In this document: piece by piece, positions 32,501 to 41,275 of the stretch | How positions within the stretch are numbered: position 1 is the stretch's first letter | Layout: every line of letters starts with the position of its first letter | NCBI RefSeq assembly: GCF_902825145.1 | Contig: NZ_CADEAD010000002.1 | Span: 248,001-312,000, forward strand | Reading direction: 5' to 3' | DNA from: Bartonella phoceensis | GTDB taxonomy: Bacteria > Pseudomonadota > Alphaproteobacteria > Rhizobiales > Rhizobiaceae | Length of the DNA stretch: 64,000 bases | Translations under genes and position numbers: made by a program | Notes under the pieces: generated by a model | Database searches by the model: none | Seen by the model: the letters and a program-made list of their open reading frames with translations, nothing else | Told to the model about the DNA's origin: nothing

Positions 32501-34238
32501 TAAAAAAATAACGCCTTTTATGCTTACTGCTACAGGTAAAACAGTAGACAAAAATCTAACTTTAAATGCAAATTTAACAGGAAAAGGAGTACAGGCACAA
32601 GCACAGGGTCGTATATCTTTAGATCAAAACAAGCTTGATCTTCATGTTAATTTGCAAGATTTTCCTGTACGTTTGGTTAATAGTTTTGTTGAAGGGCAAG
32701 CGCTTGGAGGAACGATTGTAGGTAAGGTCGATATTGATGGAACAATAAAGGATCCATCTGCTTCTTTTGAGCTTTCTAGTCAAAACTTGACCGCTATGAC
32801 GCATAAAGGCCCTATGTCGTTCAATATGAATACGCGTGGTTCTTACAAAAAGGCAACTTTTCACATTGAAAATATGGTGGCAACTGGAGATAAAGGATTA
32901 GATCTCTCCATAAATGGGCCTGTTTCCTTAAATGGCGCAGAAGTTAATTTAAATGTTAAGGGAACAACGCCTCTTACTTTCGTTGATTTGTTTTTAGCTA
33001 AGCGCGGTGCATATATAACCGGTACAGCAAAGATTGATGCAGCTTTCAAAGGTACATTCCTTCAGCCACAGTTAAGAGGAGATCTTTCGATAGTTAATGG
33101 CAGTTTTTTTGATTCAAAAATAAATTTAGGATTGAACAATATAACCATTGAAGGCAAACTAAATGGCGATCACATTCTTATAGAGAAAGCTTCAGCTTTT
33201 TCATCTGAGGGTGGGCTGGTTTCCGCTTCAGGCCGTATTTCTAATGATCTACAGCCAGATTTGGTATTTCACCTTGACCACGCTAATTATAATGATGGTT
33301 CTATGATCCTTGCAACGTTGTCAGGAAAGATGACGATGACAGGTCATTTTGTAAATAACCTTGTTATTGGTGGTGATATCACAGTTGAAAAAGCTGAAGT
33401 TTTTGTTCCGGATCATTTTCAAAATGCAAAATTTCTTGATGTTAAAAATAAGAATTTAACCAAATCGATTCAAACAACACTTGAACGTGCTGATGTTAAA
33501 AATACTAATACCAGTTCTAATGTCTCTCAAGAATCTTCCTCTGTTATACTGTCAAATATGCGTATTACGGCACGCAATCAGTTTTTTGTACGTGGACGAG
33601 GGTTAGATACTGAATTAGGGGGACGCATTAACATAGCAGGTCCATTAAATGATGTACACCCAGTTGGTGAGTTTCAGATGATTCGTGGACGTTTTGATAT
33701 TCTTTCACAGCGTCTTAATTTTGATCAGGGACAAGCAAGTTTCAGTGGTAATCTTAATCCTACAGTTTATTTTGTGAGCAACAATAATAGTGGTGATATT
33801 CGTGTCACTGTAACTGTAAGTGGAACGATTGATAATATTGATGTTCGTTTTTTCTCACAACCGAATTTGCCGCAGGATGAAATTTTAGCGCGTTTGATTT
33901 TTAATCGCTCTCTTAGTGAGTTATCACCATTTCAGGTTGCTCAGCTTGCGGCAGCGGCAGCTGATCTTGCGGGTGCTTCTAATACATCTTTATTGAACAC
34001 TCTACGGGCTAAAATTGGTCTTGATGATCTTGATGTTGTTGTTGATGGAAAAGGGAATACGGGTCTACGTATTGGACGCTATATACACAATAATATTTAT
34101 TTAGGTTTTGAAGCAGGGTCAGATGGAACCACGAAAGGGACAATTAACTTAGACATTTCCCGTCATCTCAAAGCTAAAGGCGCCATAGGAAATGAAAAGA
34201 ATTCCAGTGTTGGTATATTTTATGAAAAAGATTATTAA
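29592..34238 (+). CDS. tamB: TamB-like translocation and assembly module protein
   Basis: A 1548-residue protein of the TamB/AsmA-like family: one N-terminal membrane anchor (about residues 5-25), then a very long stretch of short beta-strand repeats that in this family forms a lipid-conducting groove across the periplasm, and a C-terminal DUF490 domain (FFVRGRGLDTELGGRINIAG, MIRGRFDILSQRLNFDQG, FFSQPNLPQDEILARLIFNR). It pairs with TamA in outer-membrane biogenesis and probably phospholipid delivery (family knowledge). Translation is coupled to tamA through TAATG. A hairpin with a T-run follows the stop. Confidence 0.93.
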   Translation: MKKTVCLSAFLFGFLVLLVSALIFVQRSNLLSSEARADDRSWFVSLIENGLSAPNRQVRLHNVQGALSSQMSIDYITVSDKKGVWLKITNAKMDWNRLALLKGRVDINQLSMEQITLLRKPQNSSSLVSLLESGKLSLPKLPLAISINSLTAQHVAFEEDLLGFFAGVSLKGTLALVDGNFNIDIAAHRLDAPGSFSVLTKISDSNRTAKIDISVDEPQNGILANILKIEKHPALNFAIKGNGTFDDLVVQLYLEVDHHPILDGNVIFATVEEGHSFSTTLVGTLSPLMPLQYRYLFQSDVTLKAEARMTKQGVTHLDHMVLQNKAMNVTANAEITADGFLRQLFVDGKIALDKENGSTHSAASEVPMHVKDLTLNIDYGREGKQSWNGRLVVHHVSNKNIRIRDAIFDMGGVSENLDNAASRHVGVQIKGTLREIKKNTDTLEKEVGQTVHVHLDTDIFSRKPILIHDFSVTGQGFSAWLKGKIDHFVFKGDLGLKTQTLAPFNLLNQQPLSGSADVKATGTIGLMSRTFDLELSGTADNMKIGMEPFDRFFKGNFTLSGGAAYDTAGLILRRLDLKNQYTNIKADGYFSGERAKMDFYAQISDLAKLDSRIRGALTIQSTARGHNNLIKLNTHANVAEAFLMGKKLQNTTLTIKTLVDNTAHVTSFTGSVKGEGTFAKEPLYLSASFKDSHQIRKFEDINIKGGNTKITGNLSQTKGFIKGALHIDSDDISVLSALFLQEGSGKIKGDFVFDEQNGRQKANLKAYVDSLNFAKNKIKKLEVKADIFNPFSMTQFEGFINAEYIQTPLMMINRLKAQANGKNGQTVFTAQAMLPNNTNAQLSGRMVAVRFPEGIKREVQIETIDIKQRNLHATLPKMATVIFDKNGVTINELGIAMNGGKVMLAGNVQDTLNLHITMDALPAALMNLWKSDLGASGTVTGQAMIRGSFQKPDVTYDIKGEELTTVALQDKKITPFMLTATGKTVDKNLTLNANLTGKGVQAQAQGRISLDQNKLDLHVNLQDFPVRLVNSFVEGQALGGTIVGKVDIDGTIKDPSASFELSSQNLTAMTHKGPMSFNMNTRGSYKKATFHIENMVATGDKGLDLSINGPVSLNGAEVNLNVKGTTPLTFVDLFLAKRGAYITGTAKIDAAFKGTFLQPQLRGDLSIVNGSFFDSKINLGLNNITIEGKLNGDHILIEKASAFSSEGGLVSASGRISNDLQPDLVFHLDHANYNDGSMILATLSGKMTMTGHFVNNLVIGGDITVEKAEVFVPDHFQNAKFLDVKNKNLTKSIQTTLERADVKNTNTSSNVSQESSSVILSNMRITARNQFFVRGRGLDTELGGRINIAGPLNDVHPVGEFQMIRGRFDILSQRLNFDQGQASFSGNLNPTVYFVSNNNSGDIRVTVTVSGTIDNIDVRFFSQPNLPQDEILARLIFNRSLSELSPFQVAQLAAAAADLAGASNTSLLNTLRAKIGLDDLDVVVDGKGNTGLRIGRYIHNNIYLGFEAGSDGTTKGTINLDISRHLKAKGAIGNEKNSSVGIFYEKDY

Positions 34239-34266
34239 GAATTGAAATTCCAATTTCTTAATTTTT
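34235..34266 (+). terminator. Probable terminator after tamB
   Basis: TTAAGAATTG and CAATTTCTTAA form a stem with one bulged base around a short loop, followed by TTTTTA. It overlaps the tamB stop codon. The stem is AT-rich, so strength is doubtful. Confidence 0.5.
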
Positions 34267-35531
34267 ATGCACTTAATTCTTTAAGCCATAGAAAAAACGA
34301 AGTATATACCAAAGATTCCATACAAAGAGGAGGCTTTTTTACAAAATCGTGAGAAGAGACGTTTAAAGTATTTGTTTTTTGTTGATCATGTTTTCTCATG
34401 GGATAAAGTTTTTCACGGAGAATAGAGTATCCTTATACTTTTCATTCATACACTTAACATACACTTAATTTGATATCTCTGTTTGCTCTCATTCTTTCTT
34501 ACAGCGCTACCTATGAATGGTAAAATGGAAATCTATTGGGCACCGTTATTTTTTACGTTTATGAAGATAAAAATTGACATCATCATTTTTTGGCGGATCT
34601 AAATGTTGTGATTGTTTTTGCATTGAGATGATGTATGAGAGGCATCTTTAATTCCTTTTTAAACGATTTTGTCTACACACCAATTCCATTTGTGATGTGT
34701 AAGTGAACGATCTTTTCTGGTTCATCATAAGAGAGTTTGCAATAAAAAATCTTATAGTATTTCAAGCACACATTTAAGTTGCAAAGTAATGAATTATTAT
34801 AAATCAAAATATTGCATTTTTTGAACAAGCCTTCAATAAAATGGCTTTCTTTATAAAGATGTTTGTCATAGTTATGTGGTGTTTTTCTGTTTGAATAATA
34901 AAGAATTATAAGAATAGCATTTTGTTTTCTCATCCATTTTCTTCATGCATCTAAATCATAATTTTGATAGATTCAACAATAACATGTATATTTTCATATT
35001 CTTTAAAGGATTGAGGTATTTAAGTAATAGAAATTATAATTCCTAGATATAAGAATGAAATACAAAACTTGATCTCGGATATTCTTCGCAGCATGGAGTT
35101 CTATAAGATATTTTTTTGCTTTTTTCTAACACTATTTTTAATTTACACGTGTAATGCATAGATCAGCACGGAAAAAGGCGGCATCAATTAACAGCTCCAC
35201 TATCTATAACTCTTAGCAAGTTCTTTCAAAACCTGGTGTTATCTTCTTTTCTGCATATGAAAAGCATACCATTTAAAAATGCTACGTTACTTTTTTGAAG
35301 AATGGGGAAAACTCCTGCTATTGAACTCCTGTTTTTAAAATAAACAGTCTCAAGAAAACAACGGGGAAATTTTTTAATCGCGAGCTTAGATATTTATTTT
35401 ATTAAACTGTACATCTTTTGTTAATCACTGCACGTAATGTACTAACTCTCCATGGTATTTCACTATTCTTTACAAAGAAACAATATTAATTATCCACTTA
35501 TTATCTCAAATATTACTTAAATACTGAGAAA
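34239..35531. other. Large gene-poor gap between tamB and the MsbA-like exporter
   Basis: 1293 bases, the longest gap of the window, lying between convergent genes. The only ORF of size is 34673-34933 on the minus strand (86 codons, no known family, weak ribosome binding site, composition like random AT-rich DNA). No tRNA or repeat structure was recognised. It may be the remains of decayed genes, but no similarity can be read by eye. Confidence 0.5.
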
Positions 35532-37298
35532 CTAGGATGTGTGCTTCTTGAATTGCATATTATAGAGTTTTTTGTAAAAACTATTTTCTTTTTCCAACAA
35601 TTCCTTTTGGCTACCTTGTTCAATTAGTTGACCATCTTGTATGATAACAATTTTATGGGCGTGAGCAATTGTCGAAAGGCGATGGGCAATAACGATAATC
35701 GTACGCCCTTTGGGGAGATGGTGAAGTGCTTCATTAATTTGCGCTTCAGTGTGGGAATCTAAAGCACTTGTTGCTTCATCAAGGATAAGAATTTCACTGT
35801 CATGAAGCATTGCTCTAGCAATCGCGAGTCGCTGTTTTTGCCCACCTGAAAGATTACAGCCATTATCACCGATTTGTGTATCATAGCCATTTGGTAGATC
35901 CATAATAAAGTCGTGTGCATTAGCTGATTTTGCTGCTTTGATAATTTCATCATCACTCGCTCCTGCTTTTCCAAGTCCGATATTATATTTGACCGTTCCT
36001 TGAAAAAGAAAAGTATCTTGTCCCACGTAGGTTATCAGACTTCTAAGAGAGCGAAATGTAGTGTAGCGGATGTCTTGATCATTAAACAATATGCGCCCTT
36101 TTGAGGGGTCATAGAGGCGCATAATGAGGTTGATAAGAGTTGATTTTCCCGAACCTGATGGCCCCACCAATGCTGTCATTTTTCCAGGCTCTATTTCTAG
36201 ATTGATATCTCTCAACACCATTTGGTCATCCGTATATGCAAAAGAAACATCTTCAAAACGGATAGTTCCCTGTGTTTTATCTAGATCTTTAGCATTTTCA
36301 TGTTCTACAATTGTTAGAGGATGATCGAGAATTTCAAACATTGTACGGACATTGACTAATCCGGCTTCAATTTTAACACGCACATTTGCGAGCCTTTTCG
36401 CAGGTTCGTAGGCGAGAAGTAAAGCAACAATAAAAGACATGAATTCACCTTGAACGCCTGCACGTTGCGTTGCAAGATAGCCGGAAAAACAGATAATACC
36501 CGCAATAGCAACACCAGCAAGTGTTTCCATAATTGGACTTGTAATGGCTTGAAGCTTTGCAATAGTATTTGCTTGTTTTTCAACATCACCAATGGCTTTA
36601 TCCATACGTTTTTTCATGATTTCTTCTAATGAGAAAGCTTTTATAACGCGAATACCAATAGAACTTTCTTGTACAATTTTGATAATTTCACCAAACGAAA
36701 GAAGTTCTTTTTCTACAAGGCGACGAACATGTTTTGAAGCCATTCGAACCCCTAAAAAAGCCAGTGGTCCCACTATTAAAGTAATGGCGATTAACGTAAA
36801 GTTTTGAATAAACATGACGAGCAGTAGGCCACTAACGGAAAGCAAATCACGCACAAAAGTTGTAATAATTGTATCAATGATATTACGTACTGCTGTAGCG
36901 TTGTGGGTTACGCGGACAAGAAGATCAGATGAAGTATGATGGTGGTAAAAAGAGATTCCTTGTTCCATAAGGCGTGCATAAATTTTGCGCTGTTGTTCGG
37001 CAACAATGCTGTTGCCTGCTTTGCTCAAAAAGTAAGTTTGGGAAAAAGTTGCAATCCCTTTGAGAATAAAAATAAAAGCAATGATGCTGGAAATCGAAAC
37101 AATCATGCTAAAATTTTGCGCATCAATAATATAATTGACAACATCACGCATAATCCACGCGCTGGCTGCGGTTGTGCAAGCAATGATGATCATTGAAAAA
37201 ACAGCAGCACTGTACCAACATGCATGTTTATGAAAATTTTCTCGCAAGAGACGGATGATAAGATATTTATCAAAAGCAGAAATTTGTTTTTTTATCAT
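35532..37298 (-). CDS. MsbA-like ABC exporter (fused permease and ATPase)
   Basis: 588 residues from the ATG at 37298, which has GAGAAG six bases upstream; a TTG at 37337 would add 13 residues. Six membrane segments occupy about residues 20-310; the ATPase follows with Walker A GPSGSGKST, signature NLSGGQKQRLAIARA, Walker B ILILDEATSALD and the switch His in VIAHRLSTI. The family exports lipid A-core, other lipids or drugs; MsbA is a sensible guess but the substrate cannot be read from sequence. It lies 225 bases downstream of infC on the same strand, with an odd C/A-rich tract between them. Confidence 0.88.
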   Translation of the reverse strand: MIKKQISAFDKYLIIRLLRENFHKHACWYSAAVFSMIIIACTTAASAWIMRDVVNYIIDAQNFSMIVSISSIIAFIFILKGIATFSQTYFLSKAGNSIVAEQQRKIYARLMEQGISFYHHHTSSDLLVRVTHNATAVRNIIDTIITTFVRDLLSVSGLLLVMFIQNFTLIAITLIVGPLAFLGVRMASKHVRRLVEKELLSFGEIIKIVQESSIGIRVIKAFSLEEIMKKRMDKAIGDVEKQANTIAKLQAITSPIMETLAGVAIAGIICFSGYLATQRAGVQGEFMSFIVALLLAYEPAKRLANVRVKIEAGLVNVRTMFEILDHPLTIVEHENAKDLDKTQGTIRFEDVSFAYTDDQMVLRDINLEIEPGKMTALVGPSGSGKSTLINLIMRLYDPSKGRILFNDQDIRYTTFRSLRSLITYVGQDTFLFQGTVKYNIGLGKAGASDDEIIKAAKSANAHDFIMDLPNGYDTQIGDNGCNLSGGQKQRLAIARAMLHDSEILILDEATSALDSHTEAQINEALHHLPKGRTIIVIAHRLSTIAHAHKIVIIQDGQLIEQGSQKELLEKENSFYKKLYNMQFKKHTS

Positions 37299-37410
37299 GA
37301 AGCGCTTCTCTATTTTATTTATCGTTGTCTTCTGCAAATTTGAAGCACTCTCTTTAAAGACATCTAGTCTCTAAGATAAAAAGAGCATTCTCTTAAATAA
37401 AGAAATTGGT

Positions 37411-37449
37411 ACACACCCCCACACACCTAAAAGCACCACACCACCGCCC
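37411..37449 (-). other. Strand-asymmetric C/A tract between infC and the exporter gene
   Basis: On the plus strand this stretch is almost only C and A (ACACACCCCCACACACC, then CACCACACCACCGCCC), so the minus-strand transcript is rich in G and U. The RNA end nearer infC contains GGGCGGTGGTGTGG, four GG runs with short loops, which is the pattern of a two-layer G-quadruplex. It stands out sharply from the AT-rich surroundings. Confidence 0.6.
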
Positions 37450-37523
37450 TATGATGCTTTTAAAGCATATCCAATATACTCGACTCTAGATGGTTTGCAT
37501 TCTCTCCATAGTTCCAGTGAAAA

Positions 37524-38060
37524 CTATTTAGCTGCTATCACCATCATCATTTGACGGCCTTCGAGTTTTGGTTCAGATTCGATTTTGGCAATTTCACTTG
37601 TATCTTCTTTAACCCGTTGAAGAAGTTTCAATCCAAGATCTTGGTGTGCCATTTCACGACCACGAAAACGCAAAGTAACCTTTACTTTATCACCATTACC
37701 AATAAAGCGATGAATAGCTTTGAGTTTTACACCATAATCATGAACATCAACATTTGGACGCATCTTAATCTCTTTGATTTCGATGATCTTTTGTTTTTTA
37801 CGTGTTTCAGCCGCCTTTTTTTGGGTCTGATATTTTAATTTGCCCAAATCAATAATTTTACACACGGGCGGTTCTGCATTTGGCACAATTTCAACCAAAT
37901 CAAGCCCCGCGTCTGCAGCCATAGCAAGTGCTTCTTGTATCGCAACAATTCCCTGATGTTGTCCTTCATCATTGATAAGTTGAACATGAGGAACCCTAAT
38001 ATCCTGATTTGAACGTGGCCCGTCTTTCTGGGTAGGTGTCATTTTGAATGGTCTACGAAT
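37524..38060 (-). CDS. infC: Translation initiation factor IF-3, AUU start codon
   Basis: Binds the 30S subunit and checks start-codon and tRNA pairing. The 178-residue protein has the usual N-domain ([25 protein letters not shown]) and C-domain ([31 protein letters not shown]). The first ATG, at 38042, is not the best start. Six codons upstream is ATT (38058-38060) giving (M)RRPFK before [12 protein letters not shown]; as I recall, Rhizobiales IF-3 proteins begin MRRPFK, and an AAGGAG lies eight bases before this ATT. A rare AUU start is the known basis of IF-3 autoregulation in enterobacteria. The rpmI-rplT genes that often follow infC are absent. Confidence 0.95.
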   Translation of the reverse strand: MRRPFKMTPTQKDGPRSNQDIRVPHVQLINDEGQHQGIVAIQEALAMAADAGLDLVEIVPNAEPPVCKIIDLGKLKYQTQKKAAETRKKQKIIEIKEIKMRPNVDVHDYGVKLKAIHRFIGNGDKVKVTLRFRGREMAHQDLGLKLLQRVKEDTSEIAKIESEPKLEGRQMMMVIAAK

Positions 38061-38074
38061 GGTCCATGCTCCTT
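38058..38074 (-). promoter_or_regulatory. infC: Shine-Dalgarno and AUU start of infC
   Basis: AAGGAG (complement of 38069-38074) followed after eight bases by ATT at 38060-38058. An ATG at 38067-38065 lies only one base after the AAGGAG and opens a four-codon frame ending in TAG, so it is badly placed for initiation. The ATG at 38042 is 26 bases from the site, too far. This fixes the start on ATT. Confidence 0.8.
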
Positions 38075-38231
38075 AGTTCTGATTCATCTACATGTAATTT
38101 AATATACAATTATACACAGAAAAACAATAAGAATTCGTGCTTTTTCATATTTGATTTATGACTTTGAGGTTTGGTTTGGAAAATAAAAATTTTTCTTTTA
38201 TAATAAGAATGTTTTATAAAGGAAAAATATA

Positions 38232-39035
38232 ATGGATCAAAATGTTTCTCTCCAGTTTTTTTCGTTTGAAGATACTGCTCTTGCGGTACGTTATCGCAAG
38301 GGAAAACGTTCTCCTGGTTTAGTTTGGCTTCCTGGTTATCTATCTGATATGTTAGGGGATAAGGCGGTGTTCGTTGATAATTTTGCTCAAGATCATGATT
38401 TGTCCTGCTTACGTTTTGATTATTCTGGGAATGGAGAATCGGGAGGTGATTTTTTTCAAGGGACAATTTCACGTTGGGTTCAGGAAAGTTTAGCGATTTT
38501 TGAAGCTTATTGTGTAGGACCACAGATTTTAATTGGTACCTCTATGGGGGGATGGATAGCTTTAAGGCTTGCTAGGTTGCTAGCGCAGAGAAATAAGAGT
38601 CTTGCGGGTATGGTTTTGATTGCACCTGCTGCTGATTTTACAAAAACATTAATAGAATCAGGAACAGGTGTGAAGAAGTGGAAAATTCTCGATGAAACAG
38701 AGCATATTGACCGATCTGAAATTAGTTATACAGAGCCAGTTCCTTTTACAAAAGTATTTATTGAAGATGGCAGAGACAACTGTGTTATGAAAGGATGCAT
38801 TGATACCGGATGTCCAGTCCATATTTTACAAGGTATGGAAGATGTGGAGATACCCTATCAGCATACATTAACTTTACTGAATCATTTGCCGTTACATGAT
38901 GTGACATTGACTCTTGTTCGTGATGCAGATCATCAGTTTTCACGTCCACAAGATTTAAAGTGCCTTGCAACGGTTTTGAGTTCATTGATTGATCGAATTA
39001 GTGCAGGGGAAGAGTCGAATTCGTTGATGATGTAG
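38232..39035 (+). CDS. Alpha/beta hydrolase
   Basis: 267 residues with the alpha/beta hydrolase fold: a GYLSDM oxyanion-region loop, RFDYSGNGESGGDF, a nucleophile elbow GTSMGGW with Ser, an acid in GMEDVEIPY, and a catalytic His in DADHQFSRPQD. Such proteins are serine esterases or peptidase-like hydrolases; the substrate is unknown. It is divergent from infC, an arrangement I recall from other Rhizobiales, and nine bases upstream of the next gene, so the two form an operon. Confidence 0.88.
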   Translation: MDQNVSLQFFSFEDTALAVRYRKGKRSPGLVWLPGYLSDMLGDKAVFVDNFAQDHDLSCLRFDYSGNGESGGDFFQGTISRWVQESLAIFEAYCVGPQILIGTSMGGWIALRLARLLAQRNKSLAGMVLIAPAADFTKTLIESGTGVKKWKILDETEHIDRSEISYTEPVPFTKVFIEDGRDNCVMKGCIDTGCPVHILQGMEDVEIPYQHTLTLLNHLPLHDVTLTLVRDADHQFSRPQDLKCLATVLSSLIDRISAGEESNSLMM

Positions 39036-39044
39036 ACGTGGTGT

Positions 39045-39845
39045 ATGACAGTTTATGAACAGCTTTTTTTTTCTGATCGCGTTGTGCCTATACGGGTCCG
39101 GGAACATAAGTGTGCACGCCGTCTCACATTGCGTATTGATACGAGCGGCCAAGGAATTTGCGTAACAACACCACCAGCGATTAGTCTTTGTTCAGTTCAA
39201 ACTTTTATTGAAAAGCACCGATCCTGGATTGAGGCACGCCTTGCTCGCGTACATATTTCTCATGAAAATTCTTATCTCAAAGAGGGGACAACGGTACCTA
39301 TATTGGGTATTGCACACACTATAAAGCATAAAGCAGGGCGTGGAATAACAGAAATCGTTGCAGGAGGTGTGGGACAAGATCCTCAAATTATTGTTTATGG
39401 TCAATTAGAATATTTGCCAAGACGTGTTGCCGATGTTTTAAAAAAACAGGCTGCGTTCGTTATGACGCCATTGGTAGGATATTATGCACATAAAGTAGAG
39501 CGTAAAGTAAAATCAATTTTTTATAAAGATACGAAAAGCTGTTGGGGTTCTTGTTCACGAGGAGGACGTCTCTCCTTTTCTTGGCGTCTTGTTATGGCAC
39601 CTAGAGAAATTGTTGAATATGTTGTCGTCCATGAGGTTGCTCATCTTATTGAAATGAATCATGGACCGAAATTTTGGGCTCTTTGTGAAAAACTTTGCCC
39701 CAAAAGTAAAACATCTCGTGCTTGGTTGAAGGAAAATGGTCATATGCTACAAGCGATCAATTTTCATTCCTATAATTGGAAATATGAAGAAAATTTTGCA
39801 AGAGGGAATATTCACCGGAACTTTTTACGAGGTATTTCATTATAA
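39045..39845 (+). CDS. YgjP-like M48-family metallopeptidase (DUF45)
   Basis: 266 residues with the zinc site VVHEVAHLIEMNHGPKFW (HExxH plus a further His) and the family stretch SCWGSCSRGGRLSFSWRLVMAP. No signal peptide or membrane segment is seen, so it should act in the cytoplasm. The biological role of this family is poorly known. It starts nine bases after the hydrolase stop and is presumably cotranscribed with it. Confidence 0.9.
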   Translation: MTVYEQLFFSDRVVPIRVREHKCARRLTLRIDTSGQGICVTTPPAISLCSVQTFIEKHRSWIEARLARVHISHENSYLKEGTTVPILGIAHTIKHKAGRGITEIVAGGVGQDPQIIVYGQLEYLPRRVADVLKKQAAFVMTPLVGYYAHKVERKVKSIFYKDTKSCWGSCSRGGRLSFSWRLVMAPREIVEYVVVHEVAHLIEMNHGPKFWALCEKLCPKSKTSRAWLKENGHMLQAINFHSYNWKYEENFARGNIHRNFLRGISL

Positions 39846-39988
39846 ATGTGCTTCATCACCTGATGAAGAATTCATTGAAGCCTCAGCAATATTATCTTCC
39901 CCTATTTTATTTGCTGAGTGTCTTCAATGTTTTTGCTTTATCTTTTTGGGAATTCAGCTTAATAATCTTTGATAATTCTTAAGTTCAA

Positions 39989-41176
39989 ATGGGAAAAGCA
40001 CCTATGCCTGTTCTTACAGATCCACTTCAGCTCTTACAGGCGCTTATTCGGTGCCCTTCTGTTACACCTCATGAAGCGGGTGTTTTATCAACTTTAGAAC
40101 AATTTTTAACAAAAATAGGGTTTTGTGTTGAGCGTCCTATTTTTTCAGATAAAAATACAGCAGATGTTGAAAATCTTTATGCAAAGATAGGGAGAGAAGG
40201 ACCGCATCTTATGTTTGCAGGCCATACAGATGTTGTGCCACCAGGAGCACTGGAAGACTGGAGGTATCCTCCTTTTGAAGCTGTCATAGATCAGGGCAAG
40301 TTATACGGGCGGGGCGCTGTTGATATGAAAGGTGGCATTGCTTGTTTTGTTGCAGCACTTGCTCGGGTTCTTGAAAAACGATTCATAAAAGGAATGATAA
40401 GCCTTTTGATTACCGGTGATGAAGAAGGTCCTGCAATTAACGGTACAGTCAAACTTCTCAAATGGGCAGAACAAAAAGGTGAAAAGTGGACCGCAGCTCT
40501 TGTGGGAGAACCAACGAGTGCCAAGATTGTTGGTGATGTAATCAAAATTGGTCGTCGGGGATCAATTTCTGGTATTATAACGGTTAAAGGGCGTCAAGGT
40601 CATGTTGCTTTTCCCGAGCGGGCAGCCAATCCATTGCCGTTAGTCAGTAAGCTCATTCAAGCGTTGACACAAACGGCTTTAGATCAAGGCACAAAAAATT
40701 TTCAACCAAGTAATTTGGAATTAACAACCATTGATACGGGTAATTCTGCGGTAAATATTATTCCAGCGCAGACGATGGTTCGTTTTAATATACGTTACAA
40801 TGATCTTTGGACAAAAGAAGCGCTTATGGCAGAAATTGAAAAGCGTCTCTCTTCAGCGCATTCAAAAAACAAGGGTGATCAATACCCCTCCTACCAACTT
40901 GAATGGATTCCAAGCTTGGGGGATGTTTTTTTGACTAAAAATGATAAACTCGTTAAAACTTTATCAAACGCTATTGAAAGTGTAACAGGGAATATACCAG
41001 AATGTTCAACTTCAGGGGGGACGTCGGATGCGCGATTTATTAAAGATTATTGTCCCGTGATTGAATTTGGTTTACCGGGGCAAACTATGCATATGGTTGA
41101 TGAATGTGTGACCCTTGATGCAATGGAAACCCTCACAACTATTTATGAACGTTTTATTGTTGATTTTTTCGCGTAA
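39989..41176 (+). CDS. dapE: Succinyl-diaminopimelate desuccinylase
   Basis: Zinc peptidase-fold enzyme that removes succinate from N-succinyl-LL-diaminopimelate in lysine and peptidoglycan-precursor synthesis. Metal ligands lie in [20 protein letters not shown] and the catalytic Glu pair in TGDEEGPA; a later [12 protein letters not shown] and [13 protein letters not shown] complete the family pattern. The start is either ATG 39989 or ATG 40004; family proteins usually begin close to the second. Its pathway partner dapD lies in this window at about 61 kb rather than next to it. Confidence 0.96.
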   Translation: MGKAPMPVLTDPLQLLQALIRCPSVTPHEAGVLSTLEQFLTKIGFCVERPIFSDKNTADVENLYAKIGREGPHLMFAGHTDVVPPGALEDWRYPPFEAVIDQGKLYGRGAVDMKGGIACFVAALARVLEKRFIKGMISLLITGDEEGPAINGTVKLLKWAEQKGEKWTAALVGEPTSAKIVGDVIKIGRRGSISGIITVKGRQGHVAFPERAANPLPLVSKLIQALTQTALDQGTKNFQPSNLELTTIDTGNSAVNIIPAQTMVRFNIRYNDLWTKEALMAEIEKRLSSAHSKNKGDQYPSYQLEWIPSLGDVFLTKNDKLVKTLSNAIESVTGNIPECSTSGGTSDARFIKDYCPVIEFGLPGQTMHMVDECVTLDAMETLTTIYERFIVDFFA

Positions 41177-41275
41177 AAAAGAATTCACTGTTTTTTTAGA
41201 AGTCTTTTTACTACGAATTGAAAACTGTGAAATTATATCATAAGTAATATGTAGTAGGTGTAAGTTATGGAGATT

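Noticed and set aside
34673..34933. 86-codon minus-strand ORF in the tamB/exporter gap
   Set aside because: Weak ribosome binding site, no family and chance-like composition; kept only as a remark on the gap.
38110..38523. 137-codon minus-strand ORF over the start of the alpha/beta hydrolase gene
   Set aside because: It lies opposite a clear hydrolase gene and the infC upstream region, has no family resemblance and no good ribosome binding site.
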